Assembly: GCF_015160855.1 (NCBI RefSeq)
Contig: NZ_CP063373.1
Location: forward strand, 5,580,001 to 5,644,000
Reading direction: 5' to 3'
DNA length: 64,000 nucleotides
From: Streptomyces ferrugineus
GTDB lineage: Bacteria > Actinomycetota > Actinomycetes > Streptomycetales > Streptomycetaceae
A program made the translations under genes and the position numbers. This document shows, piece after piece, positions 55,105 to 64,000 of this stretch (position 1 is its first letter; each line of letters opens with the position of its first letter). The notes beneath the pieces were generated by a model, which was not told where the DNA came from, ran no database searches, and saw only the letters and a list, made by a program, of their open reading frames with translations.

Positions 55105-56085
55105 GTGAGCCTGCCGCTGATCCCTCCGATGCTCGCGACGCCCGGCACCCTGCCGCCCGCCGCGCAGGACGCGCGCTGGGCGTACGAGACCAAGCAGGAC
55201 GGCCAGCGCGCGGTGGCCTATCTGGCCGGCGACGGCTCCCTGCTGCTGCGCGCCCGCTCCGGCGAGGACATCACGCCCGCCTACCCCGAACTGCGGCCGC
55301 TCGGCGACGCGCTCGGCGCCACCTCCGCCGTACTGGACGGGGAGATCCTGGTGCTGGACGAACAGGGGCGCGCCGACTTCCAGTTGCTGCAGTCCCGCAT
55401 GGGCCTGGTGCACGCGCCCGCCCGGGCCGCCCGGATGGCCACGCGGACCCCGGTGCATCTGGTGCTGTTCGACGTGATGCACCTGGCGGGCCGCTCCCTG
55501 CTCAAGGTCCCCTACTCACGCCGGCGCGGGCGGCTGGAGGAGCTGGACCTGGCCGGGCCGTTCTGGTCGACGCCGCGCGCCCTGGTGGGACACGGCGCGC
55601 AGGCGCTGGCGGCCACCCGCGAGCACGGCCTGGAGGGGCTGGTGTGCAAGCGGCTGGACTCGCTGTACGAGCCCGGGGTGCGTTCCCGCGCCTGGATCAA
55701 GATCCGCAACATGCACAGCGAGGACGTGGTCGTCGGCGGCTGGCTGCCCGGCAAGGGTCGGCTCACGGGCCTGCCGGGCGCGCTGCTGGTCGGTCAGTTC
55801 ACGGCCGACGGGCGGCTGCGGTACGTCGGCGGCGTGGGCACCGGCTGGAGCGAGGCCGAGCGCACCCGGCTCGCCGAGCTGCTGCGGGCCGGCGCGACGG
55901 ACGTGTGCCCCTTCGATCCCGTCCCCCAGGTGGCGGGCGCGCGCTGGGTGCTGCCCCGGCTGGTCGGCGAGGTCCGCTTCAGCATCCGCACCCGCTCCGG
56001 CATGCTGCGCCAGCCGTCGTGGCTGCGGCTCAGGCCGGACCTGGCGCCCACGGACGCGGCGGCCCAACTGCCGGACGACGTCTGA
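55105..56085 (+). CDS. ATP-dependent DNA ligase (LigC/LigD type), intact
   Basis: The 326-aa protein has the adenylation motif YETKQDGQRAVAYL (Lys of TKQDG), VLDGEILVLDEQGRADF, LFDVMHLAG, GLEGLVCKRLDSLYEPG and RSRAWIKIRN, and an OB-fold end (LLVGQFTADGRLRYVGGVG). These are all six ligase motif regions. It seals nicks or NHEJ ends. It is an intact counterpart to the broken ligase at 39-48 kb, and has no phosphoesterase or polymerase partner here. The GTG start lacks a strong ribosome site. Confidence 0.85.
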   Translation: MSLPLIPPMLATPGTLPPAAQDARWAYETKQDGQRAVAYLAGDGSLLLRARSGEDITPAYPELRPLGDALGATSAVLDGEILVLDEQGRADFQLLQSRMGLVHAPARAARMATRTPVHLVLFDVMHLAGRSLLKVPYSRRRGRLEELDLAGPFWSTPRALVGHGAQALAATREHGLEGLVCKRLDSLYEPGVRSRAWIKIRNMHSEDVVVGGWLPGKGRLTGLPGALLVGQFTADGRLRYVGGVGTGWSEAERTRLAELLRAGATDVCPFDPVPQVAGARWVLPRLVGEVRFSIRTRSGMLRQPSWLRLRPDLAPTDAAAQLPDDV

Positions 56086-56227
56086 CGCACAGGTGCGGCG
56101 GCGAGTATTGCGCTGCCCTTCACCGTTGGTACGCCCGTGGCTCTTGGCGCGTAAGTGAAAACCGGGGATCCTGAACTGCCGTTCCCCCCACAGCCGTTGG
56201 GCTGCGCCCGGACTCCGAGGAGACGCA

Positions 56228-57004
56228 GTGTCGTCACAGACGTTCCGCACCCACAGCAAGCGATGGCTCACCGGTCTGGCAGGTGCCGCCGCGCTCGTCG
56301 TCGCTTTCCCCAGCGTCGCCTTCGCCGCCCCGCCCGGAGCGCTGCCCGCCAACGCCGAGTCGGGCGAGCAGACGTACCAGCCCGCCTACGACTACGACAC
56401 CGACGGCTGCTACTCCACCCCGGCCATCGGCCCGGACGGCACGGTCAACGGCGGCCTGAACCCGACCGGTGCGCTCAACGGCAACTGCCGTGACGCCTCG
56501 GACCTGGACAACACCAACGGGTACTCGCGCTACAAGTGCAACAACGGCTGGTGCGCCTACATGTACGGCCTGTACTTCGAGAAGGACCAGGCGATTGCGG
56601 GCAGCAGCATCGGCGGGCACCGGCACGACTGGGAGCACGTGGTGGTGTGGGTGCAGAACAACGCGGTGCGGTACGTGTCGACGTCCAACCACGGCTCGTT
56701 CACGATCAGCCCCGCGTCGTCGGTGCGCTTCGACGGCACACACGCCAAGATCGTGTACCACAAGGACGGCATCAGCACGCACTGCTTCCGCCTGGCCAAC
56801 TCGGGCGACGAGCCGCCGGAGAACCACAAGGGCACCTGGCAGTACCCGCCGCTGGTCGGCTGGAACGGCTACCCGGCGGGCGTGCGCGACAAGCTCGTCG
56901 CGTACAACTTCGGCAGCGCCAACTTCGGCCTGAAGGACGGCAGCTTCGAGTCCCACCTGGCGTCGGCGAAGCCGTCCGGCATCTCGTTCGACCCGAACGC
57001 CTGA
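56228..57004 (+). CDS. secreted NPP1-like (necrosis- and ethylene-inducing-like) protein
   Basis: The 258-aa protein has a Sec signal (WLTGLAGAAALVVAFPSVAF, cleavage near residue 35), four or so Cys, and the NLP signature GHRHDWEHVVVWV at 130-142, whose His, Asp and Glu bind the calcium in plant-pathogen NLPs. Length and motif fit the family, which damages plant membranes or acts as a signal. GTG 56228 has GAGGAG upstream. It stands alone with a strong terminator behind. Confidence 0.88.
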   Translation: MSSQTFRTHSKRWLTGLAGAAALVVAFPSVAFAAPPGALPANAESGEQTYQPAYDYDTDGCYSTPAIGPDGTVNGGLNPTGALNGNCRDASDLDNTNGYSRYKCNNGWCAYMYGLYFEKDQAIAGSSIGGHRHDWEHVVVWVQNNAVRYVSTSNHGSFTISPASSVRFDGTHAKIVYHKDGISTHCFRLANSGDEPPENHKGTWQYPPLVGWNGYPAGVRDKLVAYNFGSANFGLKDGSFESHLASAKPSGISFDPNA

Positions 57005-57016
57005 TCAGACGTCACC

Positions 57017-57071
57017 ATCGGGCGCGGGTCCTAGGACCCGGGCACCGCGCGGTTTGCGTCCCGCGCCCGAT
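57017..57071 (+). terminator. terminator after the NPP1-like gene
   Basis: A perfect 12-bp inverted repeat (ATCGGGCGCGGG / CCCGCGCCCGAT) encloses a 31-nt loop, which itself contains the palindrome GGGTCCTAGGACCC partly shared with the stem. It starts 13 bp after the stop. Confidence 0.65.
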
Positions 57072-57106
57072 CCCGGCCCGCGGCCGGGCCGCATACGGTC
57101 GCGCTC

Positions 57107-58132
57107 ATGGAGACAAGCGACAAGCACGACACCGGCGGACAGTTCGAGGAAGCCCTGGAACGCCTGCACACCCGCGGCCCGGAACGGCAGGGCTGGCTCT
57201 CCAACCACGCCCCCATGGTCGTGGAAGCTCTCGCCGCCCACGGCCGGGCCGGGGCGGTCCATCGCTGGCTGGACCTCTACGAGGACAGGCTGGAGGACTT
57301 CCCGGACCGCGTGGCTCCTGTCACCGACGACGACTGGGCCTCGGCGCTGGGCGATCCGCGCCGCATCACGGACTGGACCGATCATTTCTCCCGCGCCCTC
57401 GCCGAACGGCCCTTCAGGAGCGTCCTCGCCGAGTGGTGGCCACGGTTGTTGCCCGGGATGTACGGCGGCGCCACGCACACCGTCATACGGGCCGGGCATG
57501 CCGTACGGGCCCTCGAGGCCGGCGAGAACGCGCCCCGGCTCGCCGAACTGGCCCATGCGCTGGGCTACTGGGCGGCACGGCATCAGCCGGTCACCGGCGT
57601 CGCCGCCCTGCCCGGAGCCCTGACGGCCTCGGCGGCCCTGGACGCGGTACCCGCCATCGAGCCGGGGCATCTGGGATTCCGCGACCGGCTGGCCGCCGTC
57701 CGCCGACTGCCCGTGTGGGCCGCCTCGGTCACCGACCCGGACACCGCACGTGACCGGCTGACCGAACTCGTCCGTGCCACGACCCACCGCTACGCCACCC
57801 ATGGCCACGGCGAACCGACCATGCTGGCGCATGCGGCGACCGCTCCCAACGCCGTGCTGCGGACGCTGGATTCGCTGCCGCGCGAGCTGTGGGCGCCGAG
57901 CCTGCACGCGGCGTGGATCGCGTCCGCGGCGGTCACCGCCATGTACGCCCCGGCGGAGCCGGTCCCCCACCGGCCCGCGGCGGCACTCACCCCGGAAGAG
58001 GTGCTGGAGCGCGCTGTGGCACACGGCGACGAGCACGTCATCAAGTTCACCGACACGGCCCTCGACGTCGGTGACGAGCCCGCCCTCGCGGCCGCCGTGC
58101 GGGCGGTCGAGATCAGCGCGCCGCTGGTGTGA
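57107..58132 (+). CDS. questin oxidase-like (DUF4243) protein
   Basis: The 341-aa all-helical protein has the family opening pattern (WLSNHAPMVVEALAAHG, WLDLYEDRL) and GMYGGATHTVIRAGHAVRAL, HALGYWAARHQ and IKFTDTAL. Fungal questin oxidases open an anthraquinone ring, but most bacterial members are uncharacterised. The 3' end overlaps the convergent ArsR-like gene by 20 bp. Confidence 0.75.
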   Translation: METSDKHDTGGQFEEALERLHTRGPERQGWLSNHAPMVVEALAAHGRAGAVHRWLDLYEDRLEDFPDRVAPVTDDDWASALGDPRRITDWTDHFSRALAERPFRSVLAEWWPRLLPGMYGGATHTVIRAGHAVRALEAGENAPRLAELAHALGYWAARHQPVTGVAALPGALTASAALDAVPAIEPGHLGFRDRLAAVRRLPVWAASVTDPDTARDRLTELVRATTHRYATHGHGEPTMLAHAATAPNAVLRTLDSLPRELWAPSLHAAWIASAAVTAMYAPAEPVPHRPAAALTPEEVLERAVAHGDEHVIKFTDTALDVGDEPALAAAVRAVEISAPLV

Positions 58133-59114
58133 CGTCCCGCTCGACGAGGGCGTCGCCCAGAGCCGTTCGTCCGTACAGGACGTAGTGGCCCTGGCGCCGG
58201 GACTCCAGCAGGCCGGATTCCCGCAGGACCGAGAGGTGGGCCGACACGGTCGACGGGGCCAGGCCGTGGCGGTGGGCCAGTTCCGTCGTCGAGGAGGGCG
58301 CGGCGAGGCCGGTGAGGACGGCCGCGCGCTGGTGGCCGAGCAGCCGGGCGAGCGCCTGTGGCGGGCGCGGGGCGGTGTGGAGACGGGCCATGTCCCGGGC
58401 GGGGTAGATGACCGTCGGCTGCCAGGGCCGGGCGAAGCCGCTCACCACGTCCGGCCACACGAACACGCTCGGCATCAGCAACACGCCCCTGCCGTCCGGG
58501 CGTTGGGCGTCCGTCACGTCGGCGTACCGGCGCAGGGTGAGGGTGTGGCCGGTCCAGTCGACGGCCGGGTGCAGGTCGGTGAGCAGCGCGTCGAGGCCGC
58601 CGTCGGCCGCCCTGCGCGAGCGGTGCGCGATGTCCGCCTCGAGCACGGCCCGATGGCGCGGCCAGTCCGGGGCGAGCAGCGCGTGCCAGGCCCGTTCGGT
58701 GAGGTCGGCCAGGCGCCGGACGGTGGCGGCGGGGTCGTCGAGCGCGGCACGCCCCTGGGGTGACTCGGCCAGGCCCGGGGTGCAGGACAGCGAGCGTGCC
58801 ATCTCGGCGTGGGCCAGGGCGGGGTCGGTGGCGCGCATCCGGGCCAGCTCGTCGTCGATGGCCGGGTACGGGTGCTCGGGGGGCGGGCCGAGGAAGTCCG
58901 GGGTGTAGCCGCCGGGCGGGGGGATGAACAGCCACAGGAGCCCCAGGTCGAGGCCGGCGACCGTACGGCTCATACGGCGCAGCCAGGCCTGGTGGTAGCC
59001 GTGCCGGGCGGGCCGGCGCAGCATGCGCAGCGCCTCGTGGGTCTGGCACAGCGGCGAGATCGCGAACCGGCAGCGCGTGAGGTCGTCGGTGCCGAGGTGC
59101 AGGGCGAGCGGCAT
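58113..59114 (-). CDS. ArsR-like winged-helix regulator (DUF5937 type)
   Basis: The 333-aa protein has a long N-terminal region ([40 protein letters not shown]) typical of actinomycete DUF5937 regulators and a C-terminal ArsR winged helix ([59 protein letters not shown]). It is divergent from the MFS transporter gene by about 106 bp and probably regulates it. Confidence 0.82.
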   Translation of the reverse strand: MPLALHLGTDDLTRCRFAISPLCQTHEALRMLRRPARHGYHQAWLRRMSRTVAGLDLGLLWLFIPPPGGYTPDFLGPPPEHPYPAIDDELARMRATDPALAHAEMARSLSCTPGLAESPQGRAALDDPAATVRRLADLTERAWHALLAPDWPRHRAVLEADIAHRSRRAADGGLDALLTDLHPAVDWTGHTLTLRRYADVTDAQRPDGRGVLLMPSVFVWPDVVSGFARPWQPTVIYPARDMARLHTAPRPPQALARLLGHQRAAVLTGLAAPSSTTELAHRHGLAPSTVSAHLSVLRESGLLESRRQGHYVLYGRTALGDALVERDVTPAAR

Positions 59115-59220
59115 GGCAACCCCCGTGGTGAGCGGCGATTCGTCCTGGACCGAAAGAGTAGAGGCACCGGCCGCGGCCCAGCACGCTTGCCCCGACTCCC
59201 CCTCACGGAAAGGCGGTTGG

Positions 59221-60420
59221 ATGGCAAGCGTGGGTCCGGCACCCTGGCGGCGTGCCGCCGTCGTCGCGGCGCTGATGCTGGCGGCGTTCACCTTCAACAC
59301 CACCGAGAACCTCCCGGTCGGCCTGCTCGCCCTCATGGCGGACGACCTGCGGGTGTCGCTGACCGCCGTGGGCGCCCTGGTCACCGGGTACGGCCTGACC
59401 GTGGCCGTCGCGTCGCTGCCGCTCGCCCATGTCACCCGGTCGGTGCCGCGCCGGTATCTGCTGACGGGGATTCTGGGCCTGCTCGCCGTGGCGAGCTGGG
59501 TGTCGGCGCTGGGCGGGGTGTCGTACGGGGGGCTGCTGGCGGCGCGGGTGGCGACGGCGCTGGGGCAGGCGTTGTTCTGGGCGGTGATGGGGCCGGTCGC
59601 GGTCGGGCTGTTCCCACCGGAGCGTCGCGGGCGGGTCATCGGACTGCTGTCCGTCGGGGGCTCGCTGGCCACGGTGGCCGGGGTCCCGGCGGGGACCTGG
59701 CTGGGCGGACACACGGAGTGGCGGACGCCGTTCGCGGTGCTCGGTCTGCTCGCGCTGCTCTCGCTCGTGACCATCGGCGTCCTGCTGCCGTCGTCCCGTC
59801 CGCAGGACGGCCATTCCGCGTACGGCGCCGCCCCCGACCGGCGCGGGTTCCGTGTCGTGCTGACGGTGACCACCCTTTCGGTGACGGGTGCCTTCGCCGG
59901 GTTCACCTATGTCGTCGCCTTCCTCGACGAGGTGAGCGGGTTCGGCGCGGACGCGGTGAGTGCGGTGCTGTTCGCGTTCGGTGGGGCGGCGCTGGCCGGG
60001 GTCACCGTGACCGGGCCACTGCTCGACCGCTTCCCGCGCGCCACCCTGGCCGTGCCGGTGGCGGGCCAGGCGGTGGCGCTGCTCGGCCTGTACGCCGCGG
60101 GCCATGTCCCGGTGGCGAGCGTCGTGCTGATCATGCTGCTGGGCTTCTCGGTCGCGCCCGCCTTCATGGCGACGCAGAGCCGGGTGCTCCAGGTGGCGCC
60201 GGGCCGCACCGAGACCGCCCTCGCGGCCAACTCGGCCGTCTACAACGTGGGGATCGCCGCGGGTGCGTTCCTCGGCGGCGCGCTGCTGCCCGCCACCGGG
60301 GTGCGCGGCACGTTCCTGGCCGGGGGCCTGTTGACGGTGGGGGCGCTCGCGGTCCTGCTGTGGTCGGAGCGCGGGAAGGCGGTGGGAATCGACCGGTACC
60401 GTACGGACGCTCGGCTGTGA
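59221..60420 (+). CDS. MFS transporter, DHA1-type exporter
   Basis: The 399-aa protein has twelve helices, opening with [20 protein letters not shown] and [20 protein letters not shown], then [20 protein letters not shown] and [47 protein letters not shown]. This resembles AraJ/DHA1 exporters of sugars or drugs. It starts at ATG 59221 next to the divergent ArsR-like regulator. Confidence 0.87.
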   Translation: MASVGPAPWRRAAVVAALMLAAFTFNTTENLPVGLLALMADDLRVSLTAVGALVTGYGLTVAVASLPLAHVTRSVPRRYLLTGILGLLAVASWVSALGGVSYGGLLAARVATALGQALFWAVMGPVAVGLFPPERRGRVIGLLSVGGSLATVAGVPAGTWLGGHTEWRTPFAVLGLLALLSLVTIGVLLPSSRPQDGHSAYGAAPDRRGFRVVLTVTTLSVTGAFAGFTYVVAFLDEVSGFGADAVSAVLFAFGGAALAGVTVTGPLLDRFPRATLAVPVAGQAVALLGLYAAGHVPVASVVLIMLLGFSVAPAFMATQSRVLQVAPGRTETALAANSAVYNVGIAAGAFLGGALLPATGVRGTFLAGGLLTVGALAVLLWSERGKAVGIDRYRTDARL

Positions 60421-60437
60421 CGGTCTATCGTGTCCGC

Positions 60438-61373
60438 ATGTCCGTGCCTGAACTGATCCGTATCGTCTCCCGCGACTCGCCGATGGCGCTCGCCCAAGTG
60501 GAGCGTGTCCGCGCCGAGTTGGCGGCCCTGCACCCGGGTGTGCGCACCGAGGTCGTGCCGGTGAAGACGACCGGTGACAAGTGGATGGGCGATCTTTCCA
60601 AGGTCGAGGGCAAGGGCGCGTTCACCAAGGAGGTGGACGCGGCGCTGCTGGCGGGCGAGGCCGATCTCGCCGTGCACTGCGTCAAGGACATCCCCGCCGA
60701 CCGGCCGCTGCCCGCGGGGACGACGTTCGCCGCGTTCCTGAAGCGGGACGACATCCGTGACGCCCTGATCCACCCCGGCGGGCTGACGCTGGACGAGCTG
60801 CCGGCCGGCACCCGGATCGGCACCTCCTCGGTGCGCCGGGTCGCGCAGCTGGCCGCCACCCATCCGGAGCTGGAGTGCGTGCCGTTCCGCGGCAACGCCA
60901 ACCGGCGGCTGGAGAAGCTCGCGGCCGGCGAGGCCGACGCGCTGCTGCTGGCGGTGGCCGGCCTGGAGCGCATCGGCCGCACCGACGTGATCAGCGAGGT
61001 CCTCTCGCCCGAGGCGCTAATGCCGCCCATCGGCGCGGGCATCCTCGCGCTGCAGTGCCGGGAGGGCGACAGCGAGCTCATCGACGCGGTCAGCGGACTC
61101 GGCGACCCGGACACCTATCGGGAGGCCACCGCCGAGCGCATGTTCCTGCACGTGCTGCAGGGGCACTGCAACAGCCCCATCGCCGGGTTCGCGCGCGTGG
61201 ACCGCGGCGGCGAGTTGTCCCTGCGGGCGTGTGTGTTCACCCCGGACGGCAAGACGCGGCTGAACGCCCACGAGTGGGCGGGCCGGCTGGACCCGGCCAC
61301 GCTGGGTACGTCGGTCGCGGTGGCGCTGCTGCGTCAGGGCGCCCGCGAGATCATCGACGGCATCCCGCACTGA
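60438..61373 (+). CDS. hemC: hydroxymethylbilane synthase (porphobilinogen deaminase)
   Basis: The 311-aa protein has [80 protein letters not shown], and [11 protein letters not shown] with Cys244 for the dipyrromethane cofactor. It makes the linear tetrapyrrole of haem, B12 and sirohaem. It is alone, without hemA/B/D, so probably a second copy or part of a special pathway. Confidence 0.92.
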   Translation: MSVPELIRIVSRDSPMALAQVERVRAELAALHPGVRTEVVPVKTTGDKWMGDLSKVEGKGAFTKEVDAALLAGEADLAVHCVKDIPADRPLPAGTTFAAFLKRDDIRDALIHPGGLTLDELPAGTRIGTSSVRRVAQLAATHPELECVPFRGNANRRLEKLAAGEADALLLAVAGLERIGRTDVISEVLSPEALMPPIGAGILALQCREGDSELIDAVSGLGDPDTYREATAERMFLHVLQGHCNSPIAGFARVDRGGELSLRACVFTPDGKTRLNAHEWAGRLDPATLGTSVAVALLRQGAREIIDGIPH

Positions 61374-61400
61374 GCCGCCGGGCACCGGGACGGTCGCGCG

Positions 61401-61919
61401 TCAGGCGGTGCCCTCTTCGGCCTGCTCCCGCAGGAAGTCGCTGATCTGGAGCGCGAGGCCGTCCCGCAGGGTGGCGGCGTGGACGCCGACCGTCTCCTGA
61501 AGGCCCAGGCCGCCGGTCCACAGCCGGCGGTCGGCCCACTCCTCCTCGACCCGCAGCTGGATCTGCACATCGACCTGGCTCAGGCTCGCCTCCGGGCCCG
61601 CCGCGTACAGCACGGCGGTGGCCCGGCGCAGCGGGTAGACGTCGAAGCCCTCGATGAACTGCGAGTTGCGCCAGTCGATGAACGCGGCCTCGCCGTCGCT
61701 GCCGATCCGCACGTCGATCTGGCCGTCCTCGAGGTGGATGCCCAGGTGCCTCTCACCGCGGTTCTCGACGGTGACACGGACCCTGAAGTACGTCAGCCCC
61801 TCGGCGGCCTCGTCCCGTCCGCGCGGCGGCTCGGCGGCTTCCAGACGGTGGACGCGGACACGCAGACCGGCATGCTCGTCGTACTCGTGCCAGTCCCCGA
61901 CCACGTTCGGCTCGTACAC
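61401..61919 (-). CDS. hypothetical protein, beta-rich, 172 aa
   Basis: Not recognised. The protein begins MYEPNVVGDWHEYDEHAGLR and has alternating hydrophobic strands (YFRVRVTVENRGERHLGIHL, VDVRIGSDGEAAF, VDVQIQLRVEEEWADRRLW) suggesting a beta-sandwich such as those seen in DUF-type immunity or calcium-binding proteins. There is no signal peptide. It is divergent from the sigma factor. Confidence 0.7.
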   Translation of the reverse strand: MYEPNVVGDWHEYDEHAGLRVRVHRLEAAEPPRGRDEAAEGLTYFRVRVTVENRGERHLGIHLEDGQIDVRIGSDGEAAFIDWRNSQFIEGFDVYPLRRATAVLYAAGPEASLSQVDVQIQLRVEEEWADRRLWTGGLGLQETVGVHAATLRDGLALQISDFLREQAEEGTA

Positions 61920-62285
61920 AGTCCACCTCTCGACCCAGAGAGCTGCTGTCTATCTTCGCGCTCAGCGCACTGTCAAATGAGCAGAATGCGCTGTGGCCAG
62001 CCCATTCGCCCGCTTGATCACCGATCAAGCCGTGGGCAGGAAGGATCCGCCTTCCGGCCGCGCGGCCGCGTTCACCCACGTGCCGCACATCACGTTCCCC
62101 AGCAAGATCAGCGAGGCGCTCCGCCTTCCCTTCCGGCGCGGACGGACAGTCACCCGACGGCGACACGTAGTGGTATTCACGAAATGCGTTTCTGGTTCTT
62201 GGATAGGGGGAATATGTCGATATGTGCTTCGGACCGGAGGCACATCCGTGAGAACCCGAGCACCTGCTGAGGGAGGTGCACACGG
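61920..62285. other. 366-bp intergenic region upstream of the sigma factor gene
   Basis: No gene is supported here. It contains a SigB-like promoter candidate at 62188-62211 and, at its left end, the upstream region of the hypothetical gene. It is A/T-richer (62160-62230) than the neighbours. Confidence 0.4.
62188..62211 (+). promoter_or_regulatory. SigB/F-type promoter candidate for the sigma factor gene
   Basis: GTTT (62188-62191) and GGGGGA (62206-62211) are 14 bp apart, close to the GTTT-N14/15-GGGTA consensus of SigB-type sigma factors. It lies 75 bp upstream of the ATG, so the sigma factor may autoregulate. Confidence 0.4.
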
Positions 62286-63080
62286 ATGTGTGCCACCGCA
62301 GCCAGAACGAAGCAGCACCCGCATGACGACGCCCCCGACACCGCCGAGGCCTTCGACCGGATCGCCGCACTGCCCGAGGGGGCCGAACGCAAGGCACTCA
62401 GGGACGAACTGGTTCAGGCCTGGTTGCCCATGGCCGAGCGGATCGCCGTACGGTTCAAGGGCCGTGGCGAGTCCCTCGAGGACCTGTACCAGGTGGCCGC
62501 CCTGGGGCTGGTGAAGGCCGTCGACCACTACGACCCGGCCCGCGGCCACGCCTTCGAGGCGTACGCGGTGCCCACCATCACCGGCGAGATCAAGCGGCAC
62601 TTCCGTGACCACATGTGGACCCTGCATGTGCCGCGCCGGGTCCAGGACCTGCGCAATCGCGTGCGCAACTCCGCCAAGGAGCTGTCGCAGCGCACCCCGG
62701 GCCGCACACCCACGGTCGCCGAGATAGCCGAGCACGCGCAGCTCAGCGAGAGCGAGGTGCGCACCGGGATGGAAGCGCTGGAGTGCTTCTCCGCGCTGTC
62801 GCTGGAGGCGGAGATGCCCGGCACGGACGGCTACGCGCTGGGGGACGCGATCGGCGATCCGGACCCGGCGTACGAGGTCGTCGTCGACCGCGTGTCCGTC
62901 AGACCGTGTCTGCAACGGCTCCCGGAACGCGAGCGCACGATCCTGTACCTCCGCTTCTTCGGCGGGATGACACAGAGCCGCATCGCGCTGCAACTCGGGA
63001 TCTCGCAGATGCATGTCTCGCGGCTGCTGAGCGGCTGCTTCGCCCAGCTTCGGGAGGAACTGCTGGCCGAGGTGCGCTGA
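62286..63080 (+). CDS. RNA polymerase sigma factor, SigB/F/G family
   Basis: The 264-aa protein has regions 2, 3 and 4: GESLEDLYQVAALGLVKAVD and YDPARGHAFEAYAVPTITGE, HFRDHMWTLHVPRRVQDLRN, TVAEIAEHAQLSESEVRTGM, and LPERERTILYLRFFGGMTQS with RIALQLGISQMHVSRLLS. This is the stress/sporulation sigma group found in many copies in Streptomyces. GGGAGG lies about ten bases before the ATG. The PP2C phosphatase at 48.5-50.8 kb may belong to the same control network, by inference. Confidence 0.92.
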   Translation: MCATAARTKQHPHDDAPDTAEAFDRIAALPEGAERKALRDELVQAWLPMAERIAVRFKGRGESLEDLYQVAALGLVKAVDHYDPARGHAFEAYAVPTITGEIKRHFRDHMWTLHVPRRVQDLRNRVRNSAKELSQRTPGRTPTVAEIAEHAQLSESEVRTGMEALECFSALSLEAEMPGTDGYALGDAIGDPDPAYEVVVDRVSVRPCLQRLPERERTILYLRFFGGMTQSRIALQLGISQMHVSRLLSGCFAQLREELLAEVR

Positions 63081-63083
63081 GTC

Positions 63084-63107
63084 GGGCGGCCCGCGTACGG
63101 CCTGCCC
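63084..63107. terminator. possible terminator between convergent genes
   Basis: GGGCGGCC and GGCCTGCCC pair with one bulge across seven bases, between the ends of the sigma factor and ANTAR genes. Confidence 0.3.
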
Positions 63108-63113
63108 GTGCCG

Positions 63114-63446
63114 TCACTCCTGGGGGGACTCCGGGATCTGCGTCGGGCCGTGGCGTTCGAGGGCCTCTTCGAGTTCGACGCGGATCTCCGGCGGCATCCT
63201 GCCGCCGCGGCCCCAGGTGATGATCAGCTCCGCGACCCGGCGCAGCTTGATGTTCGTGTGCTGGGAGACGTCCTTCAGGACCGCCCATCCCGCGTCCGGG
63301 GCCACCCTGCCCAGCGCCACGACCATGCCGATCGCCTGGTCCACGACGGCGTGCGAGGCCACCGCCTCCTTGAGCTGGTCGACCTCTTCCTCCAGCTCGA
63401 GAATCCGGTCGGTCTCGTCAGGACGGTCGTTCGGTACCGATGCCAC
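63114..63446 (-). CDS. ANTAR-domain protein
   Basis: The 110-aa protein starts with a coiled coil (RILELEEEVDQLKEAVAS) then an ANTAR core (HAVVDQAIGMVVALGRVAPD, GWAVLKDVSQHTNIKLRRVA). ANTAR domains bind RNA hairpins and cause antitermination. There is no sensor domain. GTG 63446 has GGAGGC immediately upstream. Short free-standing ANTAR proteins are common in Streptomyces. Confidence 0.8.
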   Translation of the reverse strand: MASVPNDRPDETDRILELEEEVDQLKEAVASHAVVDQAIGMVVALGRVAPDAGWAVLKDVSQHTNIKLRRVAELIITWGRGGRMPPEIRVELEEALERHGPTQIPESPQE

Positions 63447-63615
63447 GCCTCCATCCTCGCCTCTTGACCGGTCGGGTGCCAGTGAAACGCGAGGACCGAG
63501 ATCGGCCGTTTCGGCGCAACGGCGGGGGTACTCGACAGGCCCCTGAGCGAATCCGGCTGGACACTGGGAGCAGACCGGTGGCCCGCCGGCCGGGCGAGAC
63601 CAGGACGCGACTGCC

Positions 63616-64000
63616 ATGAACGATGCGAGAACCACCAGGGGCACGGCCGACGTCGTGTCCACACACTCCGTCTTCGGCGCACCTTGCTGGGTGAGCCTGA
63701 CCAGCCGGGACCTGGAAGCCACCCAGGAGTTCTACACGGCCGTCCTGGGCTGGCGCTGGAGGCCGGCCAAGCTCGGGGACCCCTTCCGGATCGCGCTGGC
63801 GCAGAGAGTGCCGGTGGCCGGCATCGCCGCGGTCGCCTCGATGTGGCAGATGGCCGTGGCCTGGACGCCCTACTTCGCCGTGCCCAGTGCGGACGAGGCC
63901 GTGGCCCGGGTGCAGGAACGCGGCGGCACCGCGGCCGTCGGGCCGCTCTCCCTGCCGCCGGGACGGGCGGCGCTGCTCGCCGACCGGGACGGGGCGACGT
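63616..64000 (+). CDS. VOC-fold (glyoxalase/bleomycin-resistance type) protein, partial
   Basis: The gene starts at ATG 63616 and runs off the right edge after 128 codons. It reads APCWVSLTSRDLEATQEFYT, AVLGWRW and later PYFAVPSADEAVARVQERGG, the usual betaalphabeta-betabetabeta half of VOC proteins. These bind metals or drugs or act as dioxygenases; substrate unknown. Confidence 0.75.
   Translation, partial: MNDARTTRGTADVVSTHSVFGAPCWVSLTSRDLEATQEFYTAVLGWRWRPAKLGDPFRIALAQRVPVAGIAAVASMWQMAVAWTPYFAVPSADEAVARVQERGGTAAVGPLSLPPGRAALLADRDGAT

Noticed and set aside
1..64000. CRISPR arrays, tRNA or rRNA genes
   Set aside because: No regularly spaced repeats and no cloverleaf or rRNA-like sequence were recognised on either strand, though without a scan tRNA genes could be missed.

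Overview
The window is GC-rich (around 70% or more), with dense third-position-GC genes, frequent GTG/TTG starts, start/stop overlaps and several Streptomyces hallmark families: a SARP regulator, a SigB/F-type sigma factor, a SpoIIE-like PP2C phosphatase, an Fxs RiPP system and an ABC sugar importer without its own ATPase. It is almost certainly a Streptomyces (or close relative) chromosome, probably an accessory-rich part. All assignments are read from translated sequence by eye; no database search was possible.

Layout. 1-3.1 kb: start of an arginase-family gene, an MHYT membrane sensor and a metallophosphoesterase. 3.1-17 kb: one very large assembly-line enzyme (3923 aa; FAAL-ACP-KS-AT-KR-ACP-C-A-PCP-C) that ends in a domain resembling the cyanobacterial acyl-ACP reductase, with a SARP-type regulator just upstream. 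17.2-28.2 kb: a signalling/RiPP island. It holds a SLOG-like protein, a SLATT-like membrane protein, an AAC(3)-like acetyltransferase, and then fxsA (a 60-aa precursor ending FDSAL), fxsB (radical SAM), fxsC (TIR-like) and fxsT (ParA-like + TIR-like + NB-ARC + TPR). A strong terminator follows, then a decayed second NTPase-TPR gene. fxsB and fxsC carry rare TTA codons, suggesting bldA control.

28.5-38.8 kb: an alpha/beta hydrolase, a TauD-type dioxygenase, and a fructan-use locus (a Tat-secreted GH32 enzyme divergent from a solute-binding protein, two permeases and an intracellular GH32, with a LacI regulator). Paired palindromes lie in the divergent promoter region. An aldo/keto reductase follows.

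38.8-48 kb: a LigD-type 3'-phosphoesterase gene followed by a wrecked ATP-dependent DNA ligase gene. The ligase is interrupted in the catalytic motif (after ERK) by about 7.6 kb of acquired DNA. That DNA holds a deleted IS110 transposase, gene fragments, a membrane protein, Lgt, a two-component system, a TetR/SDR/DoxX cassette and a truncated integrase. The middle of the ligase is found on the far side, and its C-terminus lies inverted beside it. 48-64 kb: mostly intact single genes (cupin, PP2C phosphatase, peroxiredoxin with DoxX, AraC/MFS pair, deleted TetR, orphan response regulator, an intact DNA ligase, a secreted necrosis-inducing-like protein, questin-oxidase-like protein, ArsR-like/MFS pair, hemC, sigma factor, ANTAR protein, and a VOC protein cut by the window edge).
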